Made by a program: the position numbers and the translations under genes. Below the pieces are notes generated by a model. That model did not search any database, was not told the origin of the DNA, and saw nothing but the letters and a program-made list of their open reading frames with translations. Positions 1 through 10,621 of a DNA stretch of 64,000 nt are shown here, in pieces; positions within the stretch are counted from its first letter, which is position 1; every line of letters begins with the position of its first letter. Source of the DNA: Cephalopachus bancanus (lineage: Eukaryota; Chordata; Mammalia; Primates; Tarsiidae); the NCBI GenBank assembly GCA_027257055.1, contig JAPVLO010000275.1:2852001-2916000 (forward strand), written 5' to 3'.

Positions 1-115
1 CATGCCTGGCTAATTTTTTGATTTATTGTAGAGATGAGGTCTCGCCAAGTTGCCCAGGTGGTTCTCGAACCTTCGGGCTCAGGCGATCCACTCACCTCAG
101 GCTCCCAAAGCGTTT
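1..115 (-). mobile_element. Alu SINE, left arm, cut by window start and 5'-truncated
   Basis: The + strand reads as the reverse complement of an Alu left arm: 'ggctaattttttgatttattg', then the box-B region 'ggttctcgaacc', then 'cctcaggctcccaaag'. The usual 5' end of the element (Alu start 'gccgggc') is missing, because the match stops near 113-115. The right arm and tail lie outside the window. Confidence 0.9.
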
Positions 116-1597
116 GGACAATTTTTAAAAGTAGAACAGGAGCATTAAATATAACTAAGCAGTATTGAAGAAAATGACATTAAATCTGCTGAAGAGAACT
201 GAAGAATGTTTTTGTGGGCTACATGTTTTTGGCTGACAACCCATAAAAATTTAACAGCATATGCTCACCCATTTGTCACAGGCTTTCAAGGTCTTCCCCA
301 ACAAGAATGGTCCTCGGAACTTCCAGGATGAATTTTCAGCTGTTAACTACCAACTAACCTCTCATATATGTGAACCTAAAATTGATCTTCCCTGCATTGT
401 TTGAGTTTTAAGAATTCAGTTATTCTAGAGAAAAAGAAACCAAAATAAGCCAGAGATTTAGATTTTTTCTTCATATTTTGAGAATCATTCTATAAGTGAG
501 TGAAAAAGTTCATACATTTTCTCGGTGTATTTAGTTCAGTTACTTTATTTTACTGAAGAAGAAATAGGACTAGAATCAATACCACATGGTCATGTGCAGG
601 TCTGTGTGTTGTACTATGGTGGCTTCTTGAGAGGGCACCTGAAACATGGATGTTAGCCAGGTCTGCATAGAAAAACCAGTAGGGCTTTGTGAGGATTAAG
701 TGAGAAGCAAAAACACTAGGTGCAATGCATTTCTTATGCAGTGTAGGCTACATGCCATGAAAAAACTGGCACCCTGCCAGGGTCCGGAAGTTCAGAGACA
801 AAAACATTGGCCAATCCTCAAAGGACTCCCCTTCCACAGTTGGAGACTGGGAATCGTAATGTGACTTAGCCAGTCAACTTTGAGGACTAAGGTAAACAGA
901 GAAACAAGTTCACAAAGGTCCCAGAACCTTTGCTGGAGGCCACTAAGAAGAACTAGGGAGAGACTGGAGACTGAACTGGCAGCTGGGAGGTGTGGATAGG
1001 ATGGGAGGTGTGTGTGGAGGAGCTAAGGTATGGCTGGTTCTTGTGACAGACCTGGTCAGAGTGATGACCACAGGATGAGTGGGCAGGGAGCAGATAGTGA
1101 CAGGCATTTGGGCTTCAATCATGTGCCACAGGGAATGCGGACATGGGAGATGTTAAATGGAGAGAGAGACAAATTGGACTTACTTTTCATGCCAATTACT
1201 CTGACTGCAGTTTGTAGAAGGATTGAAACTGTAATCAGAAGACTGGGTAGGAGTAAGGTAGACAGAATTTACAAACTCCGGCAGTTAAATGGTTGAGGCA
1301 GGGAGAGAAGGAGATAGTTGATGAGGACCAAACAGGAGATGAGAAGTAAAGGTGCCTGGGGCATCTCTCTGCCCTGTTAGACTCTCAAGCACTAGCCAGG
1401 TCCCGGCCCAACACCCTTTCCTTTTTCAGTCAGGGCTGAGTCAGGGGTTGTTCCCTTGGTTGCTTCCATATTTACCTCCCCATCACCACCTGCCCCTTGG
1501 ACGCACCTGTGCAGAACTGGTAAGAGGATGAACTTACCTTCAGTGAGAAGGCCAGAGTCCACATCTCAAAGCTGCACTCTTGCCAATCCCACATTCA
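116..1597. other. No gene recognised; mixed unique sequence
   Basis: AT-rich to moderately balanced DNA with no convincing open frame. The part from about 1000 to 1320 has the feel of an old interspersed repeat, but I cannot name a family. The short frames here (88 and 75 codons) show no recognisable domain. Confidence 0.5.
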
Positions 1598-1704
1598 CCA
1601 CTGGGCCTTGGAGAATTTCCTTCAAGCAGAACAAATATGTATTACCCAAGTGTTTACTGAAAATACACACAGATGGGTTGTAAACCATGCTGCTGTCTAA
1701 AGAC
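1598..1704 (+). repeat. Left arm of a 107-bp inverted repeat
   Basis: Read as reverse complement, this segment reappears at 2722-2828 with about five mismatches counted by eye and no gaps. It starts 'ccactgggccttggagaa' and ends 'tgctgtctaaagac'. The family is unknown to me. The spacer is about 1.0 kb. Confidence 0.9.
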
Positions 1705-1839
1705 TATTCTTTCCTACAAACACTCAAGGTTTCCACTTGATCCTGCTGAGTGATCGGACAAAAAGAAATTTTATATTATTTTGAGGAAATCTGGATTTAA
1801 AACTGTTGAGTGTGTGGGTTGAAGGGAGTGCTCTTTCTT

Positions 1840-2640
1840 TTTTGAAAATTATGTTTTAATTGTGGTAAATACACATTAAAATTTACATATTAACCATTTC
1901 TTTCTTTCTTTTTTTTTTTTTGAGTTGGAGTCTCACTCTGTCACCCAGACTGGAGTACAGTGGCCGCTCCCGGTCACCACAGCCTCGACCTGCTGGGGTC
2001 CGGCAATTCTTCCGCCTCAGCCTTCCAGTAGCTGGAACTACAGGCGCGTGCTACCACACCCGGCTAATTTTTTATTTATTGTAGAGATGAGGTATCGCCA
2101 AGTTGCCCAGGCGGGTCTCAAACCTGCGGGCTCAGGCAATCCACTCACCTCAGCCTCCCAAAGGTGCGGGATTACAGGCTGAGCCACCAAGCCCGACTAA
2201 CCATTTCTATGTATATAGTTCAATGACATTAAATACAGTCACACTGCTGTGCAATCACCACCATCCATCTACAACCCCTTTTCAACTTTTTAAAATGAAA
2301 CTCTGTGCCTGTTAAATATTAACATCCTATCTCTGACCCCTTTGCCCCTGGCAACCATCATTCTACTTTCTGTCACTACGAATCTGACTAGTCCAGGTAC
2401 TTCATATAAATTGAATCATGAACTATTTGTCCTTTTATGACTGGTTTAGCTCAGTTAGCATGCTGTCCTAAGGTTCATCCATGTTCTGGTATATGGTAAG
2501 ATTTCCTTTGTTTTTAAGGTTAAATAATAGTCCACTGTATGTATAGGCCACAGTTTGTTTATTCTTTCATCTGTCTATGAACCCTGAGTGGCTCCACTTT
2601 TGGTTAATGTGAATAACACTGCAATGAACAGATAAAGTGC
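1840..2640 (-). mobile_element. Old L1 (L1M) 3' fragment, interrupted by Alu
   Basis: The + strand carries the familiar antisense of an old mammalian L1 3' region, from 'attgtggtaaatacacatt' through 'ccctggcaaccatcattct' to 'gtgaataacactgcaatgaa'. It is split by the Alu at 1902-2197. It is well diverged and encodes nothing. Confidence 0.85.
1902..2197 (-). mobile_element. Alu SINE, full length
   Basis: T-tract, then 'gagttggagtctcactctg', two Alu arms and the 5' end 'gagccaccaagcccg' in antisense. The target-site duplication 'taaccatttct' is at 1891-1901 and 2198-2208. It is inserted into the old L1 on the same strand. Confidence 0.96.
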
Positions 2641-2721
2641 CCTTTCTTTTTAATCATAGATATTGGCCCACAGAATGGGAAAAAATATTTGCCAATTGTA
2701 TATCTGACAAACTGTATATCT

Positions 2722-2828
2722 GTCTTTAGGCAGAAGCATGGTTTACAACCCATCTGTGTGTATTTTCTGGAAATACTTGGGTAATACATATTTGTTCTGC
2801 TTGAAGGAAATTCTCCAAGGCCCAGTGG
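2722..2828 (-). repeat. Right arm of the 107-bp inverted repeat
   Basis: Mirror of 1598-1704, at about 95% identity by eye. Beyond the outer end, at 2829-2855, there is a short repeat of 'ggcaggttca(a/g)ttggca' units not present in the left arm. Confidence 0.9.
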
Positions 2829-3002
2829 CAGGTTCAATTGGCAGGTTCAGTTGGCAGCCAGTGGGATCTTCAGGGAGAATATAGTGCAAAAGAGAAACCC
2901 CAAGCCTGACAAACAATGATTCTTGATTCCTCAGCTCCTCTGACCCTGTTACCCTTCCTGAGATGGTGTGGGTAGTACAGACCCCAGAAGTGGAATCAGC
3001 CC

Positions 3003-3408
3003 TGTTACAGGCTGAACTGTGTCCTCTCCACCATTCATATGTTTAAGTCCTAATTCGCAGTAACTTAAAATGTTATCTTACTTGGAGACAGGAGTTAAAT
3101 GGGGTCTTCAGGGTGGGTCCTAATCCAATATGACTGCTATCCTCACAAAAAAGGTACATTTAGACACACAGCTACACATACACAGAGGGAAGATCACCCG
3201 AAGAGACACTGGGAGAAGACAGGCAAGTGCAAGCCAGGGAGAGAGGCCTGGTAGAGACTCTTCTCTCACAGCCCTGAGACAGAACCAAACCTGCCCACAC
3301 CTTGACTTTGGACTTTCTGCCTCCAGAACTGAGAGACAATACATTTCTGTTGGTTAAGCTACCCAGTCTATAATATTTTGTTATGACAGCCCTAGGAAAC
3401 CAGTACAC
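3003..3408 (+). mobile_element. MLT1-type LTR (ERVL-MaLR)
   Basis: The order of motifs matches the MLT1 LTR consensus as I know it: 'gctgaactgtgtcctctcc', 'catatgtttaagtcctaa', 'cctaatccaatatgactg', 'agagacactgggagaagac', 'cctccagaactgagagac', 'tgttatgacagcccta'. It is an ancient non-coding solo LTR. The open frames on both strands are chance frames inside it. Confidence 0.85.
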
Positions 3409-5512
3409 ACCTCTGCAACCCTTTCAGGGAGACAATGGAAGATGCTAGTGAAGGACACCTCCAAGACAACAAAACCCAAGGACACAGAGTGACTAACCAA
3501 GCAAACGTCTGGTCTTCAAGAACAGTTGTAAAGTCTGTATAAAACTGTAAAGTATGGCTGCATCTATATAACTTGTCCACTTAAGTAGTTCTATTTATCA
3601 TATAAGTAAATATCTAATTTTTAGCTAACATATTTTATTATATTATACAATTTGCAAACTGTTCTACAAGAAATTTTAAAGGCAAAGTTATAAAAAATTT
3701 TTAATAAGAAAAGCACAGCATTGACAGTAAAATTACTTTTTTAATAGGGCAAATAAAAAAATTTTGTTTCTGATATACTGGCTGAAAATTTTATAATATA
3801 TTCTTCCACAGAGAGCTGCAATATTGCATTCTAATGAGTAGTCTCATAGTTAATTTAATCATTTATTAAAAGCAGATTCGCCCTTTGGACCATAAGAATC
3901 AATTGCTCAGTTTTAAGGAGAATGATAATAAAATTTGTCATATATAACATGAAGTCATAAAAAGCTCTTCAGGATGCAGATGTGTTCTAGCCTTGTTTCA
4001 CTATTAAATTCTTCACAGTTCTAAGTGTTTTAATACTTTGGCCTGACTGTGGAGCAGCCTGGTTTAATTTCAGAGCTACCGAAGCTGTGGCTGTGAGGCA
4101 TTTAATGGCGGCTGGTTTGATGCCTGTGGCTGTTCCTTGGCTATGCGTTCTCCCCATAATCACACAGAGAGGCATTTTGCTTATTTTCCAGTATTCTGCT
4201 GTAGCACTGTCATCAAGCATCTCTATGCTTGTCCACATGCAGCCCATAGAGGTCTGAAACACCTGATGGCAATAGGGAGGCGTAATTGGCTTTGCTCATC
4301 TGCTGATGGAGAATGCCCCGGTGGACACGCCATCCATCCGCTTCTGTGGGTACAGAAAGGGTTCTGCGCAGCAGCCATTCAGGGTGGGGAAATGGTCCTC
4401 TTGGTATATTTTGAATCTCTTTCTTTCCTTTTTAAACTTCATTTGCTAGAAGCGACATTCATATTTTGCTCCCTTTCGAGAACACAGTTTAAAAATTGCA
4501 CGGTGTATTCCAAGAAATGGGTGTGGTCCTTGAAAATATACACCTGAAAATTTTGGTTAATGGCAGTGGATAACTTGCAGAGCTGCTGTTTCTTTAGTTT
4601 GGAGATAGTCTCTGTTATAAACATAAGTGGCTTTCTTTTCAAGTCATGTCTTCAAGTCAAGTTCATGTTATGTTAGTATTTCTGCGAGTGACATTTAAAA
4701 AAATTTGAGTATTCCAATGATCCAATAAGGTACTGATTGGCATTTCAGGTACTGATAAAGTGTTCAGTTATTTCTTGCTTACTGAGATGCATTTTGATCA
4801 TTAATATCAAGACCAATGTGCCCAACCAGGAGAAGATCTCGCATAAGCTTGCCATAGGACACATCTTGATTTTATCACTCCTGAATACAAATTCAGGAGA
4901 GGAGATTGGCAAAGGATGCCACATTGCTAAATGTAATTGTATTATTTTTTCTAGAAATCATTTTCCTGTGTGTAATTGTGAAGAAATCCTTAGTCTAAAT
5001 AAATACATAAAATTGTGAAGAATGACTACATCTATATACTCTCTCCAGTTGCAGAATTCTGCTTCTGCTTAAACAAACAAAAAACTATTTTTGAAACTTA
5101 GTCCATTAGTATTACAGTCTTTAGCTAATGATGTAAAAAAAACCTCACATTTTTGTTTTTGTCCTTAAAAAAAATTAACCACCACATCGAGTTTCATTAC
5201 AGATTATATAATTTGGCCAACCTGGCATTAATCTAAAAACCCAGAAAGAGAAAAGCAAATTTAGTAGCCTATTAACTAATGAGAGATATTTATCTCTCAA
5301 AATCAATATGTAATAGAATCATTGCATATTATATGGTAGATTTTTGTCATAAAAAGTAAAGGAGGCAAAATGACACAAATGGGTTTTTTCTTAGAGAGAA
5401 TACGGCCAGTCTATCAATTTTTCATGAGTCACTTTTGCCAGGTTCATATCTACACGAGCCAGACTATCCTCAATTGTTAGAGATCCTGAATAAATTTCAA
5501 CAGGGCCAAATA
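3409..5512. other. Repeat-poor stretch with no recognised gene
   Basis: I see no transposon here. Positions 3590-3800 are very AT-rich. Positions 3990-4560 are more balanced and hold a 136-codon + frame (4137-4547) with no domain I recognise. Several TAAT-type cores lie nearby, for example 'tttaatggc' and 'gcgtaattggc'. A conserved non-coding element is possible; see findings. Confidence 0.5.
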
Positions 5513-5702
5513 CAGTCAAGTGCCACTTCACAATGAGGATATATTCAGAGAAATGCATTGTTAGGTGATTTTTTGTCATTGTGTGAACAACAGAGTGTAC
5601 TTACACAAACCTAGACGGTGTATCTTACTACACACCTAGACTATATGGTATAGCTTACTGCTCCCAGTTTACAAATCTATGTAGTAAGTAACTGGACTGA
5701 AT

Positions 5703-5860
5703 AGGCAATTGTAACATGATGATGAATATTTGTGTATATAAACATATCCAAACATAGAAAAGGTACAGTAAAAATATGATACTAAACACTGTAGGCAATT
5801 ATAACACAATGGTGAATACTTGTGTATGGCAATATATCTAAACATAGAAAAGGTACAGTA
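5703..5860 (+). repeat. 90-bp local tandem duplication inside the Tigger element
   Basis: The block from 'aggcaattgtaacatgatg' to 'aaaaggtacagta' occurs twice with a 90-bp period (starts 5703 and 5793). The family consensus as I recall it has one copy, so this is a local duplication older than the Alu insertion at 5861. Confidence 0.75.
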
Positions 5861-6150
5861 AGCCGGACTCGGTGGCTCAGCCTGTAATCCCGCGCTTTGG
5901 GAAGCTGAGGTGAGTGGATTGCCTGAGCCCGCGGGTTTGAGACCCACCTGGGCAACTTGGCAAGACCTCATCTCTACAATAAATCAAAAATTAGCCGGGC
6001 ATGGTAGTGCGCACCTGTAGTTCCAGCTATTTGGAAGGCTGAGGCGGAAGGATCGCTGGAGCCCAGCAGGTCGAGGCTGCGGTGGCCAAGAACGGCCACT
6101 GCACTCCAGTCTGGGTGACAGAGTGAGACTCCAACTCAAAAAAGAAAAAA
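5861..6150 (+). mobile_element. Alu SINE, full length
   Basis: Starts 'agccggactcggtggctca', has the internal 'ctacaataaatcaaaaatt' and ends 'gagactccaactc' plus an A-rich tail. The 15-bp target duplication 'agaaaaggtacagta' is at 5846-5860 and 6151-6165. Confidence 0.97.
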
Positions 6151-6357
6151 AGAAAAGGTACAGTAAAAAAATGATATAAGAGAAAAAGTGGTACATCAGT
6201 GTAGGGCACTTATCATGAAGGGAACTTGCAGGACTGGAAGTTGCTGTGGGTGAGTGAGTGAGGGGTGAGTGAATGTGAAGGCCTCAGACTTTACAAACAC
6301 TGTGCACTTAGGCTACACTAAATTTATATTTAAAATTATTTTTCTTTAATAATAAGT

Positions 6358-6630
6358 AGTCGGGCGGTGGCTCAGACTGTAATCCCGCGCCTTTGGGAGG
6401 CTGAGCCCGCGGGTTCGAGATCCGCCTGGGCGGCGAGACCTCACCTCTACAATAAATCAAAAAATTAACCGGACGTGGTAGTGCACACCTGTAATTCTGG
6501 CTACTGGGAAGGCTGAAGCGGAAGGATCGCCGGAGCCCAGCAGGCGAGGCTGCGGTGGCTGGGAGCGGCCCCTGCACTCCAGTCTGGGTGACAGAGTGAG
6601 ACTCCAACTCAAAAAATAAATAAATAAATA
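6358..6630 (+). mobile_element. Alu SINE
   Basis: Starts 'gtcgggcggtggctcag' and ends 'gagactccaactc' followed by (AAAT)n. A short target duplication 'aataagt' is likely at 6351-6357 and 6631-6637. A small internal deletion removes part of the left arm around the 'gctgagcccgcgggttcg' junction. Confidence 0.95.
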
Positions 6631-7383
6631 AATAAGTTTAGCTTACTTTAACTTTTTAATATTATACATTTTTTAGTTTTTTTTAACTTTTTTGACTCTT
6701 GTAATAATGATTAGCTTAAAACACAACGCATTGCATAACTGTACACAATATTTTCTTTCTTTATATCCTTATCTATAAGATTTTTTCCAAATGCTAATTT
6801 TTAGCATTTATTTTACTTTTTAAAATTTTGTTAAAAGCTGAGTGAGACAGCGCAAACATTAGCCGAGGCCTACACAAGATGGGGATTATCAGTCTCAGTC
6901 TTCCACCTCCACACCTTGTCCCTCTTGGGGCAGTCACAGGCATGGAGCTGTCATCTCCTATGATAATAATGCCTTCTGCTGGAACACACCCCGCGGCGCT
7001 TGCCTGAAGCTGTTTTATAAGTAGAAAGAACATGTTCTAAAATAATAATTTTTTATAAGTAGGAGCATACTTTAAAATAGCCGTAAAAAGTATAGCACGG
7101 TAAACATATAGTCGCTTATTATCATTATCAGTTTGGTACTGCACATATTTGCATGTGCTATATTTTTTAAAGTCTGACAGTGTGGTAGGTTTGTTTACAT
7201 CAGCATCACCACAAACACATGAGTAATATGTTGCCCTGTGATATATGATGGCTGCAGGGCCACTAGGAATTTTTCAGCTCTGTTATAATCTTATGGGATC
7301 ACTGTTGTAAACGTGGTTTGTCCTTGATGAAACGTTATTACGCAGTGCATGATTATAGTTCATTGAGCTGAAAAGTCACTTCA

Positions 7384-7675
7384 AGCCGGGCTCGGTGACT
7401 CAGCCTGTAATCCCAGCACTTTGGGAGGCTGAGGTGAGTGAATTGCCTGAGCCCGTGGGTTCGAGATCCGCCTGGGCAACTTGGCGAGACCTCATCTCTA
7501 CAATAAATCAAAAATCAGCCGGGCATGGTAACGCGTGCCTGTAGTTCCTGCTACTTGGAAGGCTGAGGTGGAAGGATCGCCGGAGCCCAGCAGGTCGAGG
7601 CTGCGGTGGCTGGAAGCCGCCACTGCACTCTAGTCTGGGTGACAGAGTGAGAATCCAACTAAAAAAAAAGAAAAA
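7384..7675 (+). mobile_element. Alu SINE, full length
   Basis: Bounded by the perfect 14-bp target duplication 'gaaaagtcacttca' at 7370-7383 and 7676-7689. It lies just outside the right end of the Tigger element. Confidence 0.97.
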
Positions 7676-7689
7676 GAAAAGTCACTTCA

Positions 7690-8572
7690 GCAGGTAATGG
7701 CAGTTCTAGACAGTGTGTGGTAAAAGATTTGACCATCACTGGTATGAGATTCAACATATTGGTTTAATAATTTTCACTGACTTTAGCTGACAAAGTTCTG
7801 TATGGCATTAAAATTTTCTCCATTTTCTGTTATCTTCATTTATAAATTTGACTGTGTTTATATGAAATTTCACATAAACCTTTGAAAGATTTTCATTTTT
7901 TCTTCATTTCAACAGAGTCAGTAAAATTAATCTCATTTAATTCAGGATTTGGAGTACTCAGTACAGAGTTTAAAATCTCAAACAAATTCAAAGAAGAATT
8001 ATACTGTCTCGAATGTTTGGAACTGCTAGCTTGTTCTCCATTTCCTTCATGTCTTTATGGGTCATACGGCCTTTAGATACCTAGAAAAGAATGCTTGATG
8101 CTGTGTAATCCTGAAATGTTCTTCCTAACTATTAAGAGGTAGAATATTAGTATGTTTGGATCTGCCACAGCATCAGAAAATACACTTGTTTTTAATTCAG
8201 TTTTTTATTTTTTAGAAATTACAGCTCTTATTTCTGCCTGCTCTGAGTTCTCCCTTTCTGCATCACAAGTAGGCTATGCAGACATTAGCATTACTCACTC
8301 AAAACAATGTGAAGTTAAGGGGTCTAAGCTTAATAAAGACAAACTCTTCTTAATTTTTGTCAAGATCCATATTATGTGTAGAAAAACAATGTTATGTGAG
8401 TCACAAACTATTATCATCTTGTTATGACAAAAATGAGTATATTTGTTCATCAGGAAAAAAGTTCAATTTCTTAAAAGCATTCTGTGTAACGGAAACCAAA
8501 TCTTTAATTATCGTATGTCTAAAAGAAAACCCATCTTGGAATCTCTACTTTTTTCTTAAGAAAGACATTTTC
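7690..8572. other. No gene or repeat recognised
   Basis: AT-rich unique DNA. The 64-91 codon frames here have no recognisable features. Confidence 0.5.
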
Positions 8573-8855
8573 AGTCGGGCTTGGGTTGGGTGGCTCAGCC
8601 TGTAATCCCAGCATTCTGGGAGGCCAAGGTGAGTGGATTGCCTGAGCCCACAGGTTCGAGACCAGCCCAGGTAACTTGGCAAGACCTCGGCTCTACAATA
8701 AATCAAAAATTAGCTGGGTATGGTAGTGCATGCCTGTAGTTCTGGCTACTCGGAAGGCTGAGACGGAAGGATCGCCTGAGTCCAGCAGGTCGACGCTGGG
8801 GTGGCTGTGAGTGTGCCACTGTACTCCAGCCTGGACGATGGAGTAAAACTCCAAC

Positions 8856-8924
<69 letters not shown>

Positions 8925-8925
8925 A
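8573..8925 (+). mobile_element. Alu SINE with expanded GAAA/GA tail
   Basis: Starts 'gtcgggcttgggttgggtg'. The A-tail has become (GAAA)n followed by (GA)n from about 8855 to 8924. The flanks 'aaagacatttt' and 'aaagacacttt' are a slightly decayed target duplication, so the microsatellite grew from the Alu tail. Confidence 0.93.
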
Positions 8926-8928
8926 GGA
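8855..8928 (+). repeat. (GAAA)n(GA)n purine microsatellite
   Basis: About 75 bp of nearly pure purine on the + strand: GAAA units, then an almost unbroken GA run. Such mirror-symmetric purine tracts can form intramolecular triplex DNA (known property). It shows as Ser-Leu repeats in minus-strand frames. Confidence 0.95.
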
Positions 8929-8939
8929 AAGACACTTTC

Positions 8940-10621
8940 CTATTATCTCACTTCCTGCTGCACTTTCTTGATTCTCAGAACCAAGTAATCTCCCTGAGAA
9001 GATTCTTATTTCAGACAATCTTAATAGACAGTCTATTGGATTTTCAACTCATAGGATTGCTGTGAGCATTAAATGCGATACTCTATGAAATAGTGCTGTG
9101 TATGAGGCCTGGCACTTAGAAAGCACCCAAGTAAGTTCCCTTTGAAATTGTATTTAGAAAGCGTCAAATACATTATACCAGATCCCGGTTAGCAAACTAC
9201 TCTGAGACACTGGTGAAGAGTCTTTTCTGAGTAATTTGTGTCTCTTTGATACTTTTTTCAGAAGAAAAAATAGTGTAGATGCAATATTTCACCACTAAAA
9301 AAGCCTGTCATGTATGTCCCCAAAAGGGAACATTCTGCTATACAACTACAATCTCATAATCAAAGCTAAGAAAATTAAAAGTAAGCAGCTAATATAATTT
9401 AGTTTGTCGTCTGTATTCAAAATTATTCAATCGCCTCAAAAATGAGCTTTATAACTTTTATTAAAACAAGAACACAGTGTACATTCACATACTAGATTTT
9501 TTAAATTAGATCTCTTTACTATGAAAGTCCTCTTCTTTTTTCTTCAGTCATGGTACTGACTCTTGAAGGAACTGAGGTTTTAGAATATTCCATTTTCTGG
9601 AGTTACATGACTGAGTTTTCTTTTTTCTATATTTTATACAACTGAGAAATTAGATTTTAAAACTTATTTAGATTTACATTAAATGTTTTGGTGTGAATAA
9701 AGCTGTATATTTCACATCACATCGTATCAGGAGGCACACAATATTAATAAGTTTCTGCTAGGGATGCTAATTCAATTGCATGGTTAAATGTAACAGTGTG
9801 TCCCGTCATGAAGGAATGTTTTCTCTTTTCCAGTCAGCACTCTATGGGATGATATTATGGACCTGTAAGAATATCTTGTCCCTCATCACCTGGCCTTTAG
9901 TACTTTTCAGAATCTCTTGATGATCCTTGTTTGAATCAATTGAATTTTACTGAAGTTTACAAAACAATGATTTTTCTTTTTCTAAAATTTACGAGTATCC
10001 ACTTACTTATAAGCCAGTTTGGGAGTATGTTAGACACAACACATAACATGTACATATATGTAAACATTTGAATATACATACACTTAGACAAAGATCTGAT
10101 AAATTTTACCTCAGAATTCTAGCCATGAAATAGCAATATAAACTCACCATAGCCGAATCAAAATTGTATTTCTGACAAAATTGGAACTTGTTTACATGGT
10201 TAATCTTTGTTTGTTCCAATAGGTAATCTAATAAAGACTGTGGACCAAAATTGGGGTAGGTAGTTTCCATGGTGGTTTGATTTAAAAACAAAACAAAACA
10301 AAACAATCTTACTTTTTTCTTTCAGTTTCTTTTCTTTTAATTTGTTCATTTCATCTACATTTATTTACTTGTTTTCCCCCTTTTCCCTTCATAATGACTA
10401 CTGAAATGCTTCTGTTTAAATATCAATTATCAAAATCTTTCAATCCCACAATTTTCACCCCTGACTTGCTTCACTATACCCTGAGCATGAGTTCATGGTA
10501 CAATCCAGCTCTGAGGGCATGGCTGCTATTCACCTGAGACCCTGACTATGTGCCTAAGTTCTGGTTCAAGAGACAACTTCCAAGTTATCCCCAGATATTT
10601 GGGAGCCAGAATATGATGCAC
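8940..10621. other. Mostly unrecognised AT-rich DNA
   Basis: Only the MIR piece at 9041-9145 is assignable. No coding frame of interest is present; the 66-codon minus frame near 10106-10306 looks random. Confidence 0.5.
9041..9145 (+). mobile_element. MIR SINE fragment
   Basis: 'ataggattgctgtgagcatt', 'aaatgcgatactc' and 'ggcctggcacttagaaagca' follow the order of the 3' half of MIR (core region to tail). Confidence 0.75.

Larger units (their letters stand above)
5513..7358 (+). mobile_element. Tigger-class non-autonomous DNA transposon (MER2/Tigger3-like), split by two Alus
   Basis: The left end 'cagtcaagtgccacttcac' and the right end 'acgcagtgcatgattat' form inverted termini of the Tigger type. 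The inside has motifs I know from this group: 'gtgtacttacacaaaccta', 'aacatagaaaaggtacagta', 'gagctgtcatctcctatga' and 'catcaccacaaacacatgag'. There is no transposase frame. Without the two Alus at 5861-6150 and 6358-6630 it is about 1.3 kb. The exact family name is uncertain; the TcMar-Tigger assignment is fairly sure. Confidence 0.8.

Noticed and set aside
1000..1320. Possible processed pseudogene in the 88-codon frame area
   Set aside because: No recognisable protein, no A-tail and no flanking duplication found.
4137..4547. 136-codon + frame in a repeat-poor region
   Set aside because: No domain, no splice or promoter context, and it ends with low-complexity AT-rich text. Kept only as part of a possible non-coding element.
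5984..6607. Peptides such as 'ELESHSVTQTGVQW' and similar frames across the window
   Set aside because: These are translations of Alu antisense sequence, not proteins of their own.
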